A stretch of DNA of 64,000 nt from Thiomicrorhabdus sp. (lineage in GTDB: Bacteria > Pseudomonadota > Gammaproteobacteria > Thiomicrospirales > Thiomicrospiraceae): NCBI RefSeq assembly GCF_963662555.1, contig NZ_OY759719.1, positions 1,632,985 to 1,696,984 on the forward strand. The letters run 5' to 3'. The position numbers and the translations under genes are program-made. Positions 22,084 to 30,578 of the stretch are shown here, piece after piece (the stretch's first letter is position 1; the number at the start of each line of letters is the position of its first letter). The notes under the pieces are model-generated. The model was given only the letters and a program-made list of their open reading frames with translations, did no database searches and was not told where the DNA came from.

Positions 22084-22650
22084 TTACTGGGCTTTTAGCA
22101 AAATGTTAACTGCACCAGTGCCACCTTGCTTTTCAGGCGTACTTGCAAAAGCAATGACATTTTTAGTTTTACGTAAGATAAGATTTACCAGGTTCTTTAG
22201 AGCTGGAAACTCTTCGTGTGAGTTGTAACCTTTGCCATGAATAATTCTAATATTACGACTTTTATCAGAATAGGCTTGGTTTAAAAAATCTATGATTTCA
22301 ATTTCTGCTTCTTCAATAGTTAAGCCATGCAAGTCTAGACAATGTTGTATAGATAATTCACCTTTTTTTAGCTTGTTAAGCTCTTGTATTCTAACGCCTT
22401 TTTGGTGGTAAATTAGACTCTCAAATGCTGTGACTTTCGCAACCTGTTTACCCTTAAATAAATTAGGCATTATTGATTGTGGTGAGTTTTTTGGTTGGTG
22501 CTTGTGTTTGTTTCGTACACGTTGAATGATTTCTGACTCTGATGTTTTTTTAGCTCCATAATCAGTTTTTTGTGTCCTCTTACTTTCAGCTAGAGGCACA
22601 ACATCTAACATGGCTTCTAGAAACAGGTTTTTATCTTTTTCTTGCATCAT
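22084..22650 (-). CDS. Smr-domain protein (possible endonuclease)
   Basis: About 188 residues. The C-terminal Smr domain (from about residue 105) shows the LDLHGLTIEEAE motif and the RIIHGKGYNS segment of the family, whose members nick DNA or cut RNA on stalled ribosomes. The N-terminal half is basic and probably disordered. ATG at 22650 is preferred; a TTG at 22671 would add seven residues without a ribosome site. It converges on ftsB. SmrA- or SmrB-type assignment is left open, so no symbol is given. Confidence 0.85.
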   Translation of the reverse strand: MMQEKDKNLFLEAMLDVVPLAESKRTQKTDYGAKKTSESEIIQRVRNKHKHQPKNSPQSIMPNLFKGKQVAKVTAFESLIYHQKGVRIQELNKLKKGELSIQHCLDLHGLTIEEAEIEIIDFLNQAYSDKSRNIRIIHGKGYNSHEEFPALKNLVNLILRKTKNVIAFASTPEKQGGTGAVNILLKAQ

Positions 22651-22753
22651 TATGGCTATATAATTGGGCAAGCTATTTGGGTAACAAGTAACCAGATAGC
22701 TTTTGTTGTGAATTGATTATGATTTTTCCATTTATTTAAAGGTATTGTACATT

Positions 22754-23533
22754 ATGAAAATCCTACTCTCTAATGATGATGGATATTTTGCCCCAGGCAT
22801 ACAAACTGTTTTTAAAATGGTTAAAGAAAATCTTCAATATACTCGATTAGATATTGTAGCTCCAGAACGCAACAGAAGTGCGGCTAGTAATTCATTAACT
22901 CTTCTTGAGCCCCTACGAATGAGTCTTCATTCTAGCTTAAGTGATGATCCAAAAAGTCATGTTTATAGCGTCAATGGAACACCTACCGATTGTGTGCATT
23001 TAGGCATGAATGGTGGTTTAGGTTATCAACCAGACATTGTTTTATCAGGAATTAATGCTGGAGCTAATATGGGTGATGATGTCCTTTATTCAGGTACTGT
23101 CGCCGCGGCTACTGAAGGCCGTTTTTTAGGTAAGCCATCTATTGCAATCTCTCTTTGTGGTGATCAATATTTTGATACTGCTGCAAGCGTATTACTTAAT
23201 ATAATCAATGAGTTGCCAAAATTATCTTTAACGCCTGATACGATTATTAATATCAATGTGCCAGATATTCCATTAGAGCAGTTAAAAGGTATTAAAGTAA
23301 CTCGATTAGGTAAAAGGCATATCTCTGAACCTGTAGTGAAAGAAACGGACCCTAGAGGTTTGCCAATATTTTGGATAGGGCCTGCAGGTTCAGCTGCTGA
23401 TGCAGGTGAAGGAACCGATTTTTACGCCGTTGAACAAGGTTATGCCTCTATTACTCCTCTTAAAATTGATTTAACTCACTATGAAATGATGGAGAGGATG
23501 CACGCATGGGAAAAAGGGTTGAGTATTGTTTAG
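22754..23533 (+). CDS. surE: 5'/3'-nucleotidase SurE
   Basis: A 259-residue SurE phosphatase acting on nucleoside monophosphates. The metal-binding NDDG is at residues 7-10, and the SGINAGANMGDDVLYSGTVAA loop is complete. ATG at 22754 with AAAGG upstream is preferred to the TTG at 22745. It heads the surE-pcm-yqaA-nlpD group, the common stationary-phase survival cluster. Confidence 0.97.
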   Translation: MKILLSNDDGYFAPGIQTVFKMVKENLQYTRLDIVAPERNRSAASNSLTLLEPLRMSLHSSLSDDPKSHVYSVNGTPTDCVHLGMNGGLGYQPDIVLSGINAGANMGDDVLYSGTVAAATEGRFLGKPSIAISLCGDQYFDTAASVLLNIINELPKLSLTPDTIININVPDIPLEQLKGIKVTRLGKRHISEPVVKETDPRGLPIFWIGPAGSAADAGEGTDFYAVEQGYASITPLKIDLTHYEMMERMHAWEKGLSIV

Positions 23534-23626
23534 TCTTTTTAATGCTTTATTAAATGATTTGTTGTTTTTAGCTTGTTCGACATGAAATATAAAAATTCAG
23601 CCTTTGAGGCCTATCAAGGAGTTGGC

Positions 23627-24262
23627 ATGACTTCGCAGCGAACGCGCAATCGTTTGGTTGAGCGTTTGGTTGAAAAGGGTGTGAGTGATGGCCCTGTTCT
23701 TGACGCTATGAGAGCCGTTCCACGCCACTTGTTTATTGATGAAGCAATGGCCTCTAGATCTTATGAAGACACTGCTTTACCGATAGGTTATGGTCAAACC
23801 ATTTCTCAACCTTGGGTTGTTGCCAAAATGACACAGTGGCTATTAGAAACACATCAACCAATCAAAAAAGTTTTAGAAATTGGAACGGGTTCAGGATATC
23901 AAACCGCTATACTCTCTATGTTGGTTGAAAAAGTTTATAGCGTTGAACGTATACAACCTCTTTCGGAAAGGGCTCAATTAACGCTCAATAAACTTGAGTT
24001 AGATAACGTTGAGTTCGCATTAAGTGATGGGCATTGGGGATGGGCTGAAAAAGCTCCATTTGATGCTATTATTTCAGCGGCTTCACCTGCAGAATTACCT
24101 TTAGAACTTATAAATCAATTAAAAATGGGTGGTCGTTTAGTAATGCCAATTGGTGAGTCTAAGCAGCTACTTTATGGTTTTGTTAAAACACCAGAGGGCG
24201 TGACCAAAACCTGCCTAGGAGAAGTTATGTTTGTTCCCATGAAGCAAGGGGTTGAGAATTGA
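23627..24262 (+). CDS. pcm: Protein-L-isoaspartate O-methyltransferase
   Basis: About 211 residues. Pcm methylates isoaspartyl residues in aged proteins so they can be repaired. The SAM-binding motif LEIGTGSGYQTA and the isoaspartate-specific ALPIGYGQTISQP are present. ATG at 23627 is chosen because AAGGAG lies 5 bases upstream and the resulting MTSQRTRNRL start matches Pseudomonas Pcm; in-frame starts at 23573 and 23582 would add a leader without support. Its TGA overlaps the TTG of yqaA. Confidence 0.95.
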   Translation: MTSQRTRNRLVERLVEKGVSDGPVLDAMRAVPRHLFIDEAMASRSYEDTALPIGYGQTISQPWVVAKMTQWLLETHQPIKKVLEIGTGSGYQTAILSMLVEKVYSVERIQPLSERAQLTLNKLELDNVEFALSDGHWGWAEKAPFDAIISAASPAELPLELINQLKMGGRLVMPIGESKQLLYGFVKTPEGVTKTCLGEVMFVPMKQGVEN

Positions 24263-24846
24263 AGATTTTTACACCCCTTTATGATTTAGCCATTAAATGG
24301 TCGAAACATGAGCATGCTCCAAAATATTTATGTGGATTGAGTTTTGCTGAATCTTCTTTTTTCCCAATTCCGCCTGATGTCATGCTTATGCCAATGAGTT
24401 TGGCTAAACCGCAAAAAGCGATTTATTTTGCCTGGTTAACCACGTTGTTCTCTTTATTAGGTGGCGTGGTTGGTTATTTAGTTGGTTATTTAGCTATGGA
24501 TTTGTTGATGCCGACAATTGAGTCATTAGGGTATGCTGCTAAAGTTGAAGAAGTAAATAAATGGTTTGCAGAGTATGGTGTGTGGATTGTTTTTGCAGCA
24601 GGTTTTAGTCCTATACCTTATAAGCTTTTTACACTCAGTGCTGGAGCCAGTTCAATGGCTTTTATTCCTTTTGTTATAGCCTCATTTTTTGGTCGTGGTG
24701 CACGTTTCTTTTTAGTAGCTACTTTAATGAAGTGGGGTGGCCAAAAATTTGAAACAAGTATTCGAAAATGGGTTGACTGGATTGGTTGGACCTTAGTACT
24801 ATTGATTATAGTTTATATTGGTTTCAAAACGTTTGCTTCAGATTAA
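24259..24846 (+). CDS. yqaA: YqaA-family membrane protein (DedA/SNARE-associated fold)
   Basis: A 195-residue inner-membrane protein with four to five hydrophobic helices and the family segments FAESSFFPIPPDVMLMP and AGFSPIPYKLFTLSAGA, the re-entrant loops typical of DedA-like proteins. Relatives are implicated in lipid flipping or membrane homeostasis; the activity of YqaA itself is not established. The TTG start overlaps the pcm stop (TTGA), suggesting translational coupling. Confidence 0.88.
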   Translation: MKIFTPLYDLAIKWSKHEHAPKYLCGLSFAESSFFPIPPDVMLMPMSLAKPQKAIYFAWLTTLFSLLGGVVGYLVGYLAMDLLMPTIESLGYAAKVEEVNKWFAEYGVWIVFAAGFSPIPYKLFTLSAGASSMAFIPFVIASFFGRGARFFLVATLMKWGGQKFETSIRKWVDWIGWTLVLLIIVYIGFKTFASD

Positions 24847-24920
24847 ATATAAAAGCGTTTTATTTAAGTTTCCATTAATTTTAATCTTTTTAAAGTAGTG
24901 TAAAAAAATAGAATTTAAAT

Positions 24921-25844
24921 ATGCCTTTTATTTATTCACAAACAGCACAAAAAATTATTCTTTTAGGTTCTTTTAGTGTTTTATTGAGTGCCTGTTCTTC
25001 GCCACTTAAATATGAGCCAAGAGAGTATAGTTCTTCAGCTAATAATCAATCTATTAGCCCAAATACAGGCAGTTGTCGTTCTCCTTATGTTGTTAGCTCA
25101 GGAGATACCTTAAGTGGTATTTCAAGAGAGTGCGGCGTTAATATGCAAGCGATAGCAAAGTTAAATGACTTGTTGCCACCATATATTATCTATGTAAAAC
25201 AAGAGTTAATTTTGCCAATTAAGCAAAATGAAGATTACAAAAAAAGTGAAGCTCGATCTTCTCAAAACAAAGTAACAACACAAAAAACGGCTACAAACAC
25301 TTCAGTTAGAAATATCGAGCAAAAAAACACGGCGAATAAAGCAGTAGCGAACACGTCAACTAATAGAGCTTCTACTACAGCGTCCAAAAAAGTAGTTAAT
25401 ACCTCAAAAACATCTCGTCAGGTTACCGCCAAAGCGATAGATCGCTCAGACAAGAAAAAAACAAGCACCAAATCCAGAGCTTGGCAATGGCCGATGCATA
25501 AAGGTCTTTCTTATAAATATTTAAGAGACCATGCTGGTTTGTCCGTTTTAGAAATCTATGGCGTTCCAGGTCAAAAGGTTAAAGCCGTTGCACCTGGAAA
25601 AGTAGTTTATGCCGGCAATGGCATTATTAATTATGGTTGGATGCTGGTTATAAAACACGATAATGACTATATGTCGATTTATGCTCACAATAGTGCTTTA
25701 CTTGTAAAAGAGGGGGAAACGGTAAAAGCGGGTGAAACTGTTGCAACTATGGGAGCAACAGGTAATACAAAAGTACCAAAGCTTTACCTTGAGGCAAGAT
25801 ACCAAGGTAGAAAAATTGATATTAAAAAGATTTTAAAACCTTAG
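24921..25844 (+). CDS. nlpD: NlpD-like lipoprotein with LysM and degenerate M23 domain
   Basis: A 307-residue lipoprotein: lipobox LSAC with acylated Cys25, one LysM peptidoglycan-binding domain (about residues 58-98), a Ser/Thr/Lys-rich linker and a C-terminal LytM/M23 domain (about 200-305). The last zinc-ligand motif (HxH in active enzymes) reads YLE, and the first lacks its Asp, so the domain is probably catalytically dead. As in E. coli NlpD, it would activate an amidase for cell separation. rpoS, which often follows nlpD, is not here. Confidence 0.92.
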   Translation: MPFIYSQTAQKIILLGSFSVLLSACSSPLKYEPREYSSSANNQSISPNTGSCRSPYVVSSGDTLSGISRECGVNMQAIAKLNDLLPPYIIYVKQELILPIKQNEDYKKSEARSSQNKVTTQKTATNTSVRNIEQKNTANKAVANTSTNRASTTASKKVVNTSKTSRQVTAKAIDRSDKKKTSTKSRAWQWPMHKGLSYKYLRDHAGLSVLEIYGVPGQKVKAVAPGKVVYAGNGIINYGWMLVIKHDNDYMSIYAHNSALLVKEGETVKAGETVATMGATGNTKVPKLYLEARYQGRKIDIKKILKP

Positions 25845-25878
25845 TTGTTTTTTATTTTAAGAGAATGTCTGTTTAGCT

Positions 25879-26250
25879 TTATTGCATGATTAAGGCTAAT
25901 ACAATATCTCTATCTTCAGTGGTCAATACATTATAAGTTCTACAAGCTGCATCGTTAGCCATAACTTCTAATCCCACACCTTTTGATACACAATAAGCAA
26001 AAAAATTAGGTTCAGGAAATGTTTGTTTATCTCCGGTTCCTAAAACAATGACCTCTGGCTTTTCTTCAAAAAGCATATCTAATAGTTCTGTTGAGAGTTC
26101 TTCAATTGCCTTGCAAGGCCAGTTATCTTCAACTTTAGTTTGGGTTAAATAGCAACTTTGGGTTAATTCTAAGTTATTTACTTTTACCAGGCCTGGTTCG
26201 TAGCGTTTTACAGCATAAACATTTGAGTCTCTGTGTTCAGTAAATTTCAT
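25879..26250 (-). CDS. Mth938-domain (DUF498) protein
   Basis: A 123-residue protein of the MTH938/NDUFAF3-like fold. Family hallmarks are a central LGTGDKQTFP segment and the C-terminal NAACRTYNVL-type block, seen here as DAACRTYNVLTTEDRD. The bacterial role is unknown; the eukaryotic relative assists respiratory complex I assembly. It converges on nlpD and stands alone. A complete palindrome copy lies in its 5' part. Confidence 0.85.
   Translation of the reverse strand: MKFTEHRDSNVYAVKRYEPGLVKVNNLELTQSCYLTQTKVEDNWPCKAIEELSTELLDMLFEEKPEVIVLGTGDKQTFPEPNFFAYCVSKGVGLEVMANDAACRTYNVLTTEDRDIVLALIMQ
26186..26197. repeat. Iterated palindrome copy 5 (inside the Mth938-like gene)
   Basis: Complete ACCAGGCCTGGT with TTTT before it, read on the minus strand as EPGLVK. 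Confidence 0.8.
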
Positions 26251-26620
26251 CTATTTTGTCCATTTAATGTTGCTCAATAATGAAACTAATTATAGCGAAT
26301 TGTTTGCAGCTAAGTTGGAATGATACTCTCTGAGTACTAAATTATAAAAATGTGAGTGACGTGGGGTGCAATTTTATATTCATTTTTTATCAATTAACAT
26401 TAAGCTATATCCCTAAAATTGGTGATTTATAGACGATTTTCAATTGACGAAAAAAATGGATGCTGTATCATTATTGCTTTACTTATTTTCCTCTCAAAAA
26501 TCAGAAATCTAACACCTTAAATACAGAGCTAGAAAGAGTTCTTGGGTGAATTAATATTGTCTTTTGGCACTTAATTTTATAGTTAGATGACGTTGAGACC
26601 TTGATAGAAGGCATACATTC
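26251..26620. other. Gene-free divergent region upstream of alaC
   Basis: 370 AT-rich bases between the divergently transcribed Mth938-like gene and alaC. Apart from one promoter-like pair of hexamers I see no ORF, RNA gene, palindrome copy or long dyad. Confidence 0.6.
26444..26471 (+). promoter_or_regulatory. Possible sigma-70 promoter for alaC
   Basis: TTGACG and TATCAT separated by 16 bases, about 150 bases before the alaC start, leaving a long untranslated leader. Confidence 0.45.
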
Positions 26621-27817
26621 GTGGCAGACGATTTTCAAAGAATAAACAGACTACCTCCTTATGTTTTTAACATTGTTGGCGAGCTCAAGGCTGAAGCACG
26701 TCGCAGAGGAGAGGATATTATTGATTTTGGTATGGGAAATCCAGACCAAGACACGCCTAAACATATCGTTGATAAATTAATTGAAGTAGTGCAAAGAGAA
26801 GGCACGCATCGTTATTCTGTATCGCAAGGTATCCCTCGTTTACGTAAAGCTATTTGTAATTGGTATAAAACAAAGTTTGATGTTGATTTAGACTATGAAA
26901 CCGAAGCGGTTGTTACCATTGGTTCAAAAGAAGGTTTAGCACATTTAGCTCTTGCAACGGTAGATAAAGGTGATACGGTTCTTGTTCCTAATCCAGCTTA
27001 CCCAATTCATCCATATGGTTTTGTGATTGCGGGTGCGGATATTCGTCACGTTAAAATGACACCAGATACCTGCTTTTTTGATGAGCTAGAAAAAGCCATT
27101 AAAGAGTCATGGCCAAAGCCGAAAATGTTAGTGCTTAACTTTCCAGGTAATCCAACTACACAAACGGTTGAGCTAGATTTCTTTGAAAAAGTGGTTGCCA
27201 TTGCTAAAGAGCATAATATCTGGGTTATTCATGATTTAGCATACGCAGATATTGCCTTTGATGGATATAAAGCACCTTCCATTATGCAGGTTGAAGGAGC
27301 TAAGGATATTGCGGTTGAGTTTTATACTTTATCAAAAAGCTACAATATGCCAGGCTGGCGTGTAGGTTTTATGGTGGGTAACAAAACGTTGGTTAATGCT
27401 TTAAAACGTATGAAATCGTATTTAGATTATGGAACCTTTACGCCAATTCAGGTTGCTGCCATTGCTGCTTTAGAAGGGCCGCAAGAGTGTGTACAAGAAA
27501 TTTCAGATATGTACAAATCTCGCCGTGATGTTTTGTGCCAAGGTTTAAATTCAATCGGTTGGAAAGTAGAACCACCAAAAGCCACTATGTTTGTTTGGGC
27601 TCCAATTCCTGATGAATACAAAGCAATGGGTTCAATTGAATTTTCTAAAAAGCTTCTTCAAGAAGCTAAAGTTGCGGTTTCACCAGGTATCGGATTTGGT
27701 GATTATGGTGATGATCACGTACGTTTTGGTTTAATTGAAAACGAACACAGAACTCGTCAAGCCATTCGTGGTATTCGCGATATGTTTAGAAATGATGGCT
27801 TAATCAATCAAGATTAG
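26621..27817 (+). CDS. alaC: Alanine transaminase AlaC (class I aminotransferase)
   Basis: A 398-residue PLP-dependent aminotransferase, fold type I. The PLP lysine is Lys239 in [15 protein letters not shown]. The N-terminus ([29 protein letters not shown]) matches AlaC proteins that interconvert pyruvate and alanine with glutamate. The start is GTG with GAAGG upstream. Its position directly before hom is common in proteobacteria, linking it to the aspartate-family amino acids. Substrate assignment rests on overall similarity. Confidence 0.93.
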   Translation: MADDFQRINRLPPYVFNIVGELKAEARRRGEDIIDFGMGNPDQDTPKHIVDKLIEVVQREGTHRYSVSQGIPRLRKAICNWYKTKFDVDLDYETEAVVTIGSKEGLAHLALATVDKGDTVLVPNPAYPIHPYGFVIAGADIRHVKMTPDTCFFDELEKAIKESWPKPKMLVLNFPGNPTTQTVELDFFEKVVAIAKEHNIWVIHDLAYADIAFDGYKAPSIMQVEGAKDIAVEFYTLSKSYNMPGWRVGFMVGNKTLVNALKRMKSYLDYGTFTPIQVAAIAALEGPQECVQEISDMYKSRRDVLCQGLNSIGWKVEPPKATMFVWAPIPDEYKAMGSIEFSKKLLQEAKVAVSPGIGFGDYGDDHVRFGLIENEHRTRQAIRGIRDMFRNDGLINQD

Positions 27818-27913
27818 TTAATGTCGTTGGTCAATTTAATGGGTTAAATTATTTAACTCAATTAATTAATGAAAAGATTACACATAAAGAATAATCGTTA
27901 GGAAAGAAAAAGA

Positions 27914-29224
27914 ATGAAGACTGTTAAAGTAGGGTTGCTCGGATTAGGTACTGTTGGTGGTGGAACGGTTGATATTTTAACCAACACTATGCCTGAGATT
28001 GAAAGACGCCTTGGTCAAAAAATTGAAGTAACGATTATTGCCGTACGTGATTTAAATCGCTCTCGTCCTGTTGATACAACCGGCATTATTATGACTGACA
28101 ACACAGAAGACGTTGTTAATCATCCTGATGTGGATATTGTAGTTGAATTAATGGGTGGAACAGGCCTGGCAAAAACCTTACTTGAAACAGCCATTAAAAA
28201 TGGTAAACACATTGTGACAGCAAACAAAGCACTGATTGCCGAACACGGCAATGCTATTTTTGCATTAGCAAAAGAGCACAATGTGATTGTGAGCTATGAA
28301 GCGGCTGTTGCAGGTGGAATCCCTGTTATTAAAGCTGTTCGTGAAGGTTTGGCAGCTAATAAAATTGAGTGGGTCGCTGGTATTATTAATGGTACTGGTA
28401 ATTACATTCTCACTGAGATGAAAAAACCAGGAGCGGATTTTGCCAAGGTATTAAAAGTGGCTCAAGAACTTGGTTATGCAGAAGCAGATCCTACTTTTGA
28501 TGTTGAAGGTATTGATGCCGCTCATAAGTTAACTATCTTAGCGTCTATCGCATTTGGTATAGAGTTACAGTTTAATAAAGTCTATACAGAAGGGATTAGC
28601 AAGATTTCTGCTGATGATATTCGTTTTGCTCAACAGTTAGGTTATGAAATTAAACATTTAGGTGTGGCAAGTAGAGCTGATAATGGTTTTTCTTTACGTG
28701 TTCACCCAACTTTAGTTCCAAAAGAAGTATTGATTGCTAATGTAAATGGCGTAATGAATGCGGTAATGGCAAAAGGTAATCATGTTGGACCTACTATGTA
28801 TTATGGTCCAGGTGCGGGAGCTGGCCCAACAGCTAGCTCAGTGGTTGCTGATATTATTGATATTATTCGTTGGCAAGATCAGCCACAACAAGATCAAGTA
28901 CCTGCTTTAGGGTTTATTTCTGAACAGCTTGAATCTGCTCCTGTGGTTTCTATTGATGAAATAACGACCTCATATTACATTCGTTGTTTTGCTAAAGATC
29001 ATTCAGGTGTTTTAGCTCGAGTTAGTTCTATTTTTGCAGAGTTTGATATAAGTATTGAACAGATGTTACAAGAACCATCGGCTGAAAAACCTGAAGATGC
29101 AACCTTAGTTATTATCACTAATACGGTTAAAGAAGCCATAATGAATAAAGCCTTATCTGCTTTAGCGGCATCAGATGATATTGCTGGTGAAATTCAGAGA
29201 ATAAGAGTAGAAACCTTAGATTAA
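27914..29224 (+). CDS. hom: Homoserine dehydrogenase
   Basis: A 436-residue monofunctional enzyme reducing aspartate semialdehyde to homoserine for threonine and methionine. The NAD(P)-binding GLGTVGGGTV is at residues 10-19, the catalytic segment AEADPTFDVEGIDAAHKL is present, and a C-terminal ACT domain (about residues 350-436) is the site of threonine feedback. GGAAAG precedes the ATG. A terminator follows, so the next gene may have its own promoter. An imperfect palindrome copy is read as GTGLAK. Confidence 0.97.
   Translation: MKTVKVGLLGLGTVGGGTVDILTNTMPEIERRLGQKIEVTIIAVRDLNRSRPVDTTGIIMTDNTEDVVNHPDVDIVVELMGGTGLAKTLLETAIKNGKHIVTANKALIAEHGNAIFALAKEHNVIVSYEAAVAGGIPVIKAVREGLAANKIEWVAGIINGTGNYILTEMKKPGADFAKVLKVAQELGYAEADPTFDVEGIDAAHKLTILASIAFGIELQFNKVYTEGISKISADDIRFAQQLGYEIKHLGVASRADNGFSLRVHPTLVPKEVLIANVNGVMNAVMAKGNHVGPTMYYGPGAGAGPTASSVVADIIDIIRWQDQPQQDQVPALGFISEQLESAPVVSIDEITTSYYIRCFAKDHSGVLARVSSIFAEFDISIEQMLQEPSAEKPEDATLVIITNTVKEAIMNKALSALAASDDIAGEIQRIRVETLD
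28159..28170. repeat. Iterated palindrome copy 6 (inside hom)
   Basis: CAGGCCTGG core with degenerate ends, read as GTGLAK. Confidence 0.65.
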
Positions 29225-29266
29225 TCAACTGGTTAATAGATATTTGTTTGTATGAATCTATGTTTT

Positions 29267-29292
29267 AAAAGTCGGGCTTGCCCGGCTTTTTT
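29267..29292 (+). terminator. Terminator after hom
   Basis: Stem GTCGGG/CCCGGC with a CTTG loop, preceded by AAAA and followed by six T. Confidence 0.85.
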
Positions 29293-29316
29293 ATTGCACA
29301 ATAAAGGAGAAAACCA

Positions 29317-30360
29317 TTGGCACAAGCTCTAACCCTATGGGCTCCGAATTTACTGAATAGTTTGAGAGTAAAAGAAGCACAAGAGGCACTTGAAAAAATA
29401 TCGTTACCAGGCCTGCAAACTTTATTGGCGAAAGGTGATTTTTTTCAATCTAAACCCCAAAGCTTTCACCAGCAAGCAAGTTATCTATTTCATCAAACTG
29501 AGTGTTTGCCTATAGCGGCTACTCAGGCATCAATAGAATTAAACAGTTTTGATGCTTCTCATTTTTGGATTAGTGTTGATCCTGTGCAGATGATTCCTGA
29601 TAGAGATACCTTGGTATTAATACCTGGTAAGAGCTTGCAAATAACTGAAGATGAGTCCAAACAGCTTTTAACTGCTTTTAATGAGCATTTTGCCGAAGAT
29701 GGTGTGCAACTTGTTTGGGCAAATACACATCACTGGTATTTATCGATTGTTCAAGCGGTTGATTTGCATACCACTGAGTTAGAAAAGGTATCTTATCAAT
29801 CGGTTAATCCATATTACCCAACTGGTAATGCGGCACAGTATTGGCGACAGCTATTAAATGAAACACAAATGTTGTTTTATACTCACCCTGTTAATGAGGC
29901 CAGAAGAGAGCAGGGTTTACCTGAAATCAACAGTGTTTGGGTTTGGGGTGAAGGTAAAATTGATTTTTCTAAATTAAATATAAGGCAAGATGCGGCAATT
30001 TGGTCAGACGAACCTTACTTACAAGGTATGGCTAAATTAACTCAAGCTCAAGCTATGGGTTTTGTTCCAAATTACCAGGCCTGGCTAAATCAGCTTGAAC
30101 CTCTAGAAGATAAAGCTCAATCAATCACAAAACATTTAGTTCATTTAGATCAGGTTGCAGAAAATTTAGAATATTTGCAGATGTCTGAGTGGATTGAATT
30201 GCTTGAGCAATTGGAAACACAATGGTTTGCTCCTTTAGTGCAAGCATTAAAAGAGGGAAGTATTGATTCATTATTGTTGGATCTTGGTCAAGAAAGCCGA
30301 GTACACCTAAAACCAAGCCATTTAAAACGTTTTTGGCGTTTTAAGAAAAAACTATCCTAA
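29317..30360 (+). CDS. Conserved protein of unknown function (sometimes labelled phosphoglycerate mutase-like)
   Basis: A 347-residue soluble protein placed between hom and thrC. Similar proteins in this position in beta- and gammaproteobacteria often carry the label phosphoglycerate mutase-related, but I see no mutase or alkaline-phosphatase metal motifs. Visible traits are a Trp-rich N-terminal half (FWISVDPVQMIPDRDTLVL, GVQLVWANTHHWYLS), the block EARREQGLPEINSVWVWGEG, and a basic C-terminus. The start is TTG with AAAGGAGA upstream. It contains two palindrome copies. A link to threonine synthesis or recJ is only positional. Confidence 0.75.
   Translation: MAQALTLWAPNLLNSLRVKEAQEALEKISLPGLQTLLAKGDFFQSKPQSFHQQASYLFHQTECLPIAATQASIELNSFDASHFWISVDPVQMIPDRDTLVLIPGKSLQITEDESKQLLTAFNEHFAEDGVQLVWANTHHWYLSIVQAVDLHTTELEKVSYQSVNPYYPTGNAAQYWRQLLNETQMLFYTHPVNEARREQGLPEINSVWVWGEGKIDFSKLNIRQDAAIWSDEPYLQGMAKLTQAQAMGFVPNYQAWLNQLEPLEDKAQSITKHLVHLDQVAENLEYLQMSEWIELLEQLETQWFAPLVQALKEGSIDSLLLDLGQESRVHLKPSHLKRFWRFKKKLS
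29406..29417. repeat. Iterated palindrome copy 7 (inside the gene after hom)
   Basis: TTACCAGGCCTGCA, read as LPGLQ. Confidence 0.7.
30074..30085. repeat. Iterated palindrome copy 8 (inside the gene after hom)
   Basis: ATTACCAGGCCTGGC, read as NYQAWL. Confidence 0.75.
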
Positions 30361-30388
30361 GGAACCACTGGAACCACTGGCACCACTG
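30361..30388. repeat. Short tandem repeat just after the stop codon
   Basis: GGAACCACT occurs twice in tandem and a third time with one change (GGCACCACT), starting at the first base after the TAA stop. Confidence 0.8.
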
Positions 30389-30578
30389 ATCCAAATAGAG
30401 TTTCCCCAAAGTCAGTGAATTAATTTGAATGAAATGATTTTTTAGCCATTTTTGCTCGTTTATGATCTCGTGCAAAGCTCTCATACTCTTTTACAAAATA
30501 GAGTGGGAAAAACAGAGTAAATTTCGAGTATAATTCCGGCTAATTAAATTATTTAGAATCCATATAAATAGGTTTGTT

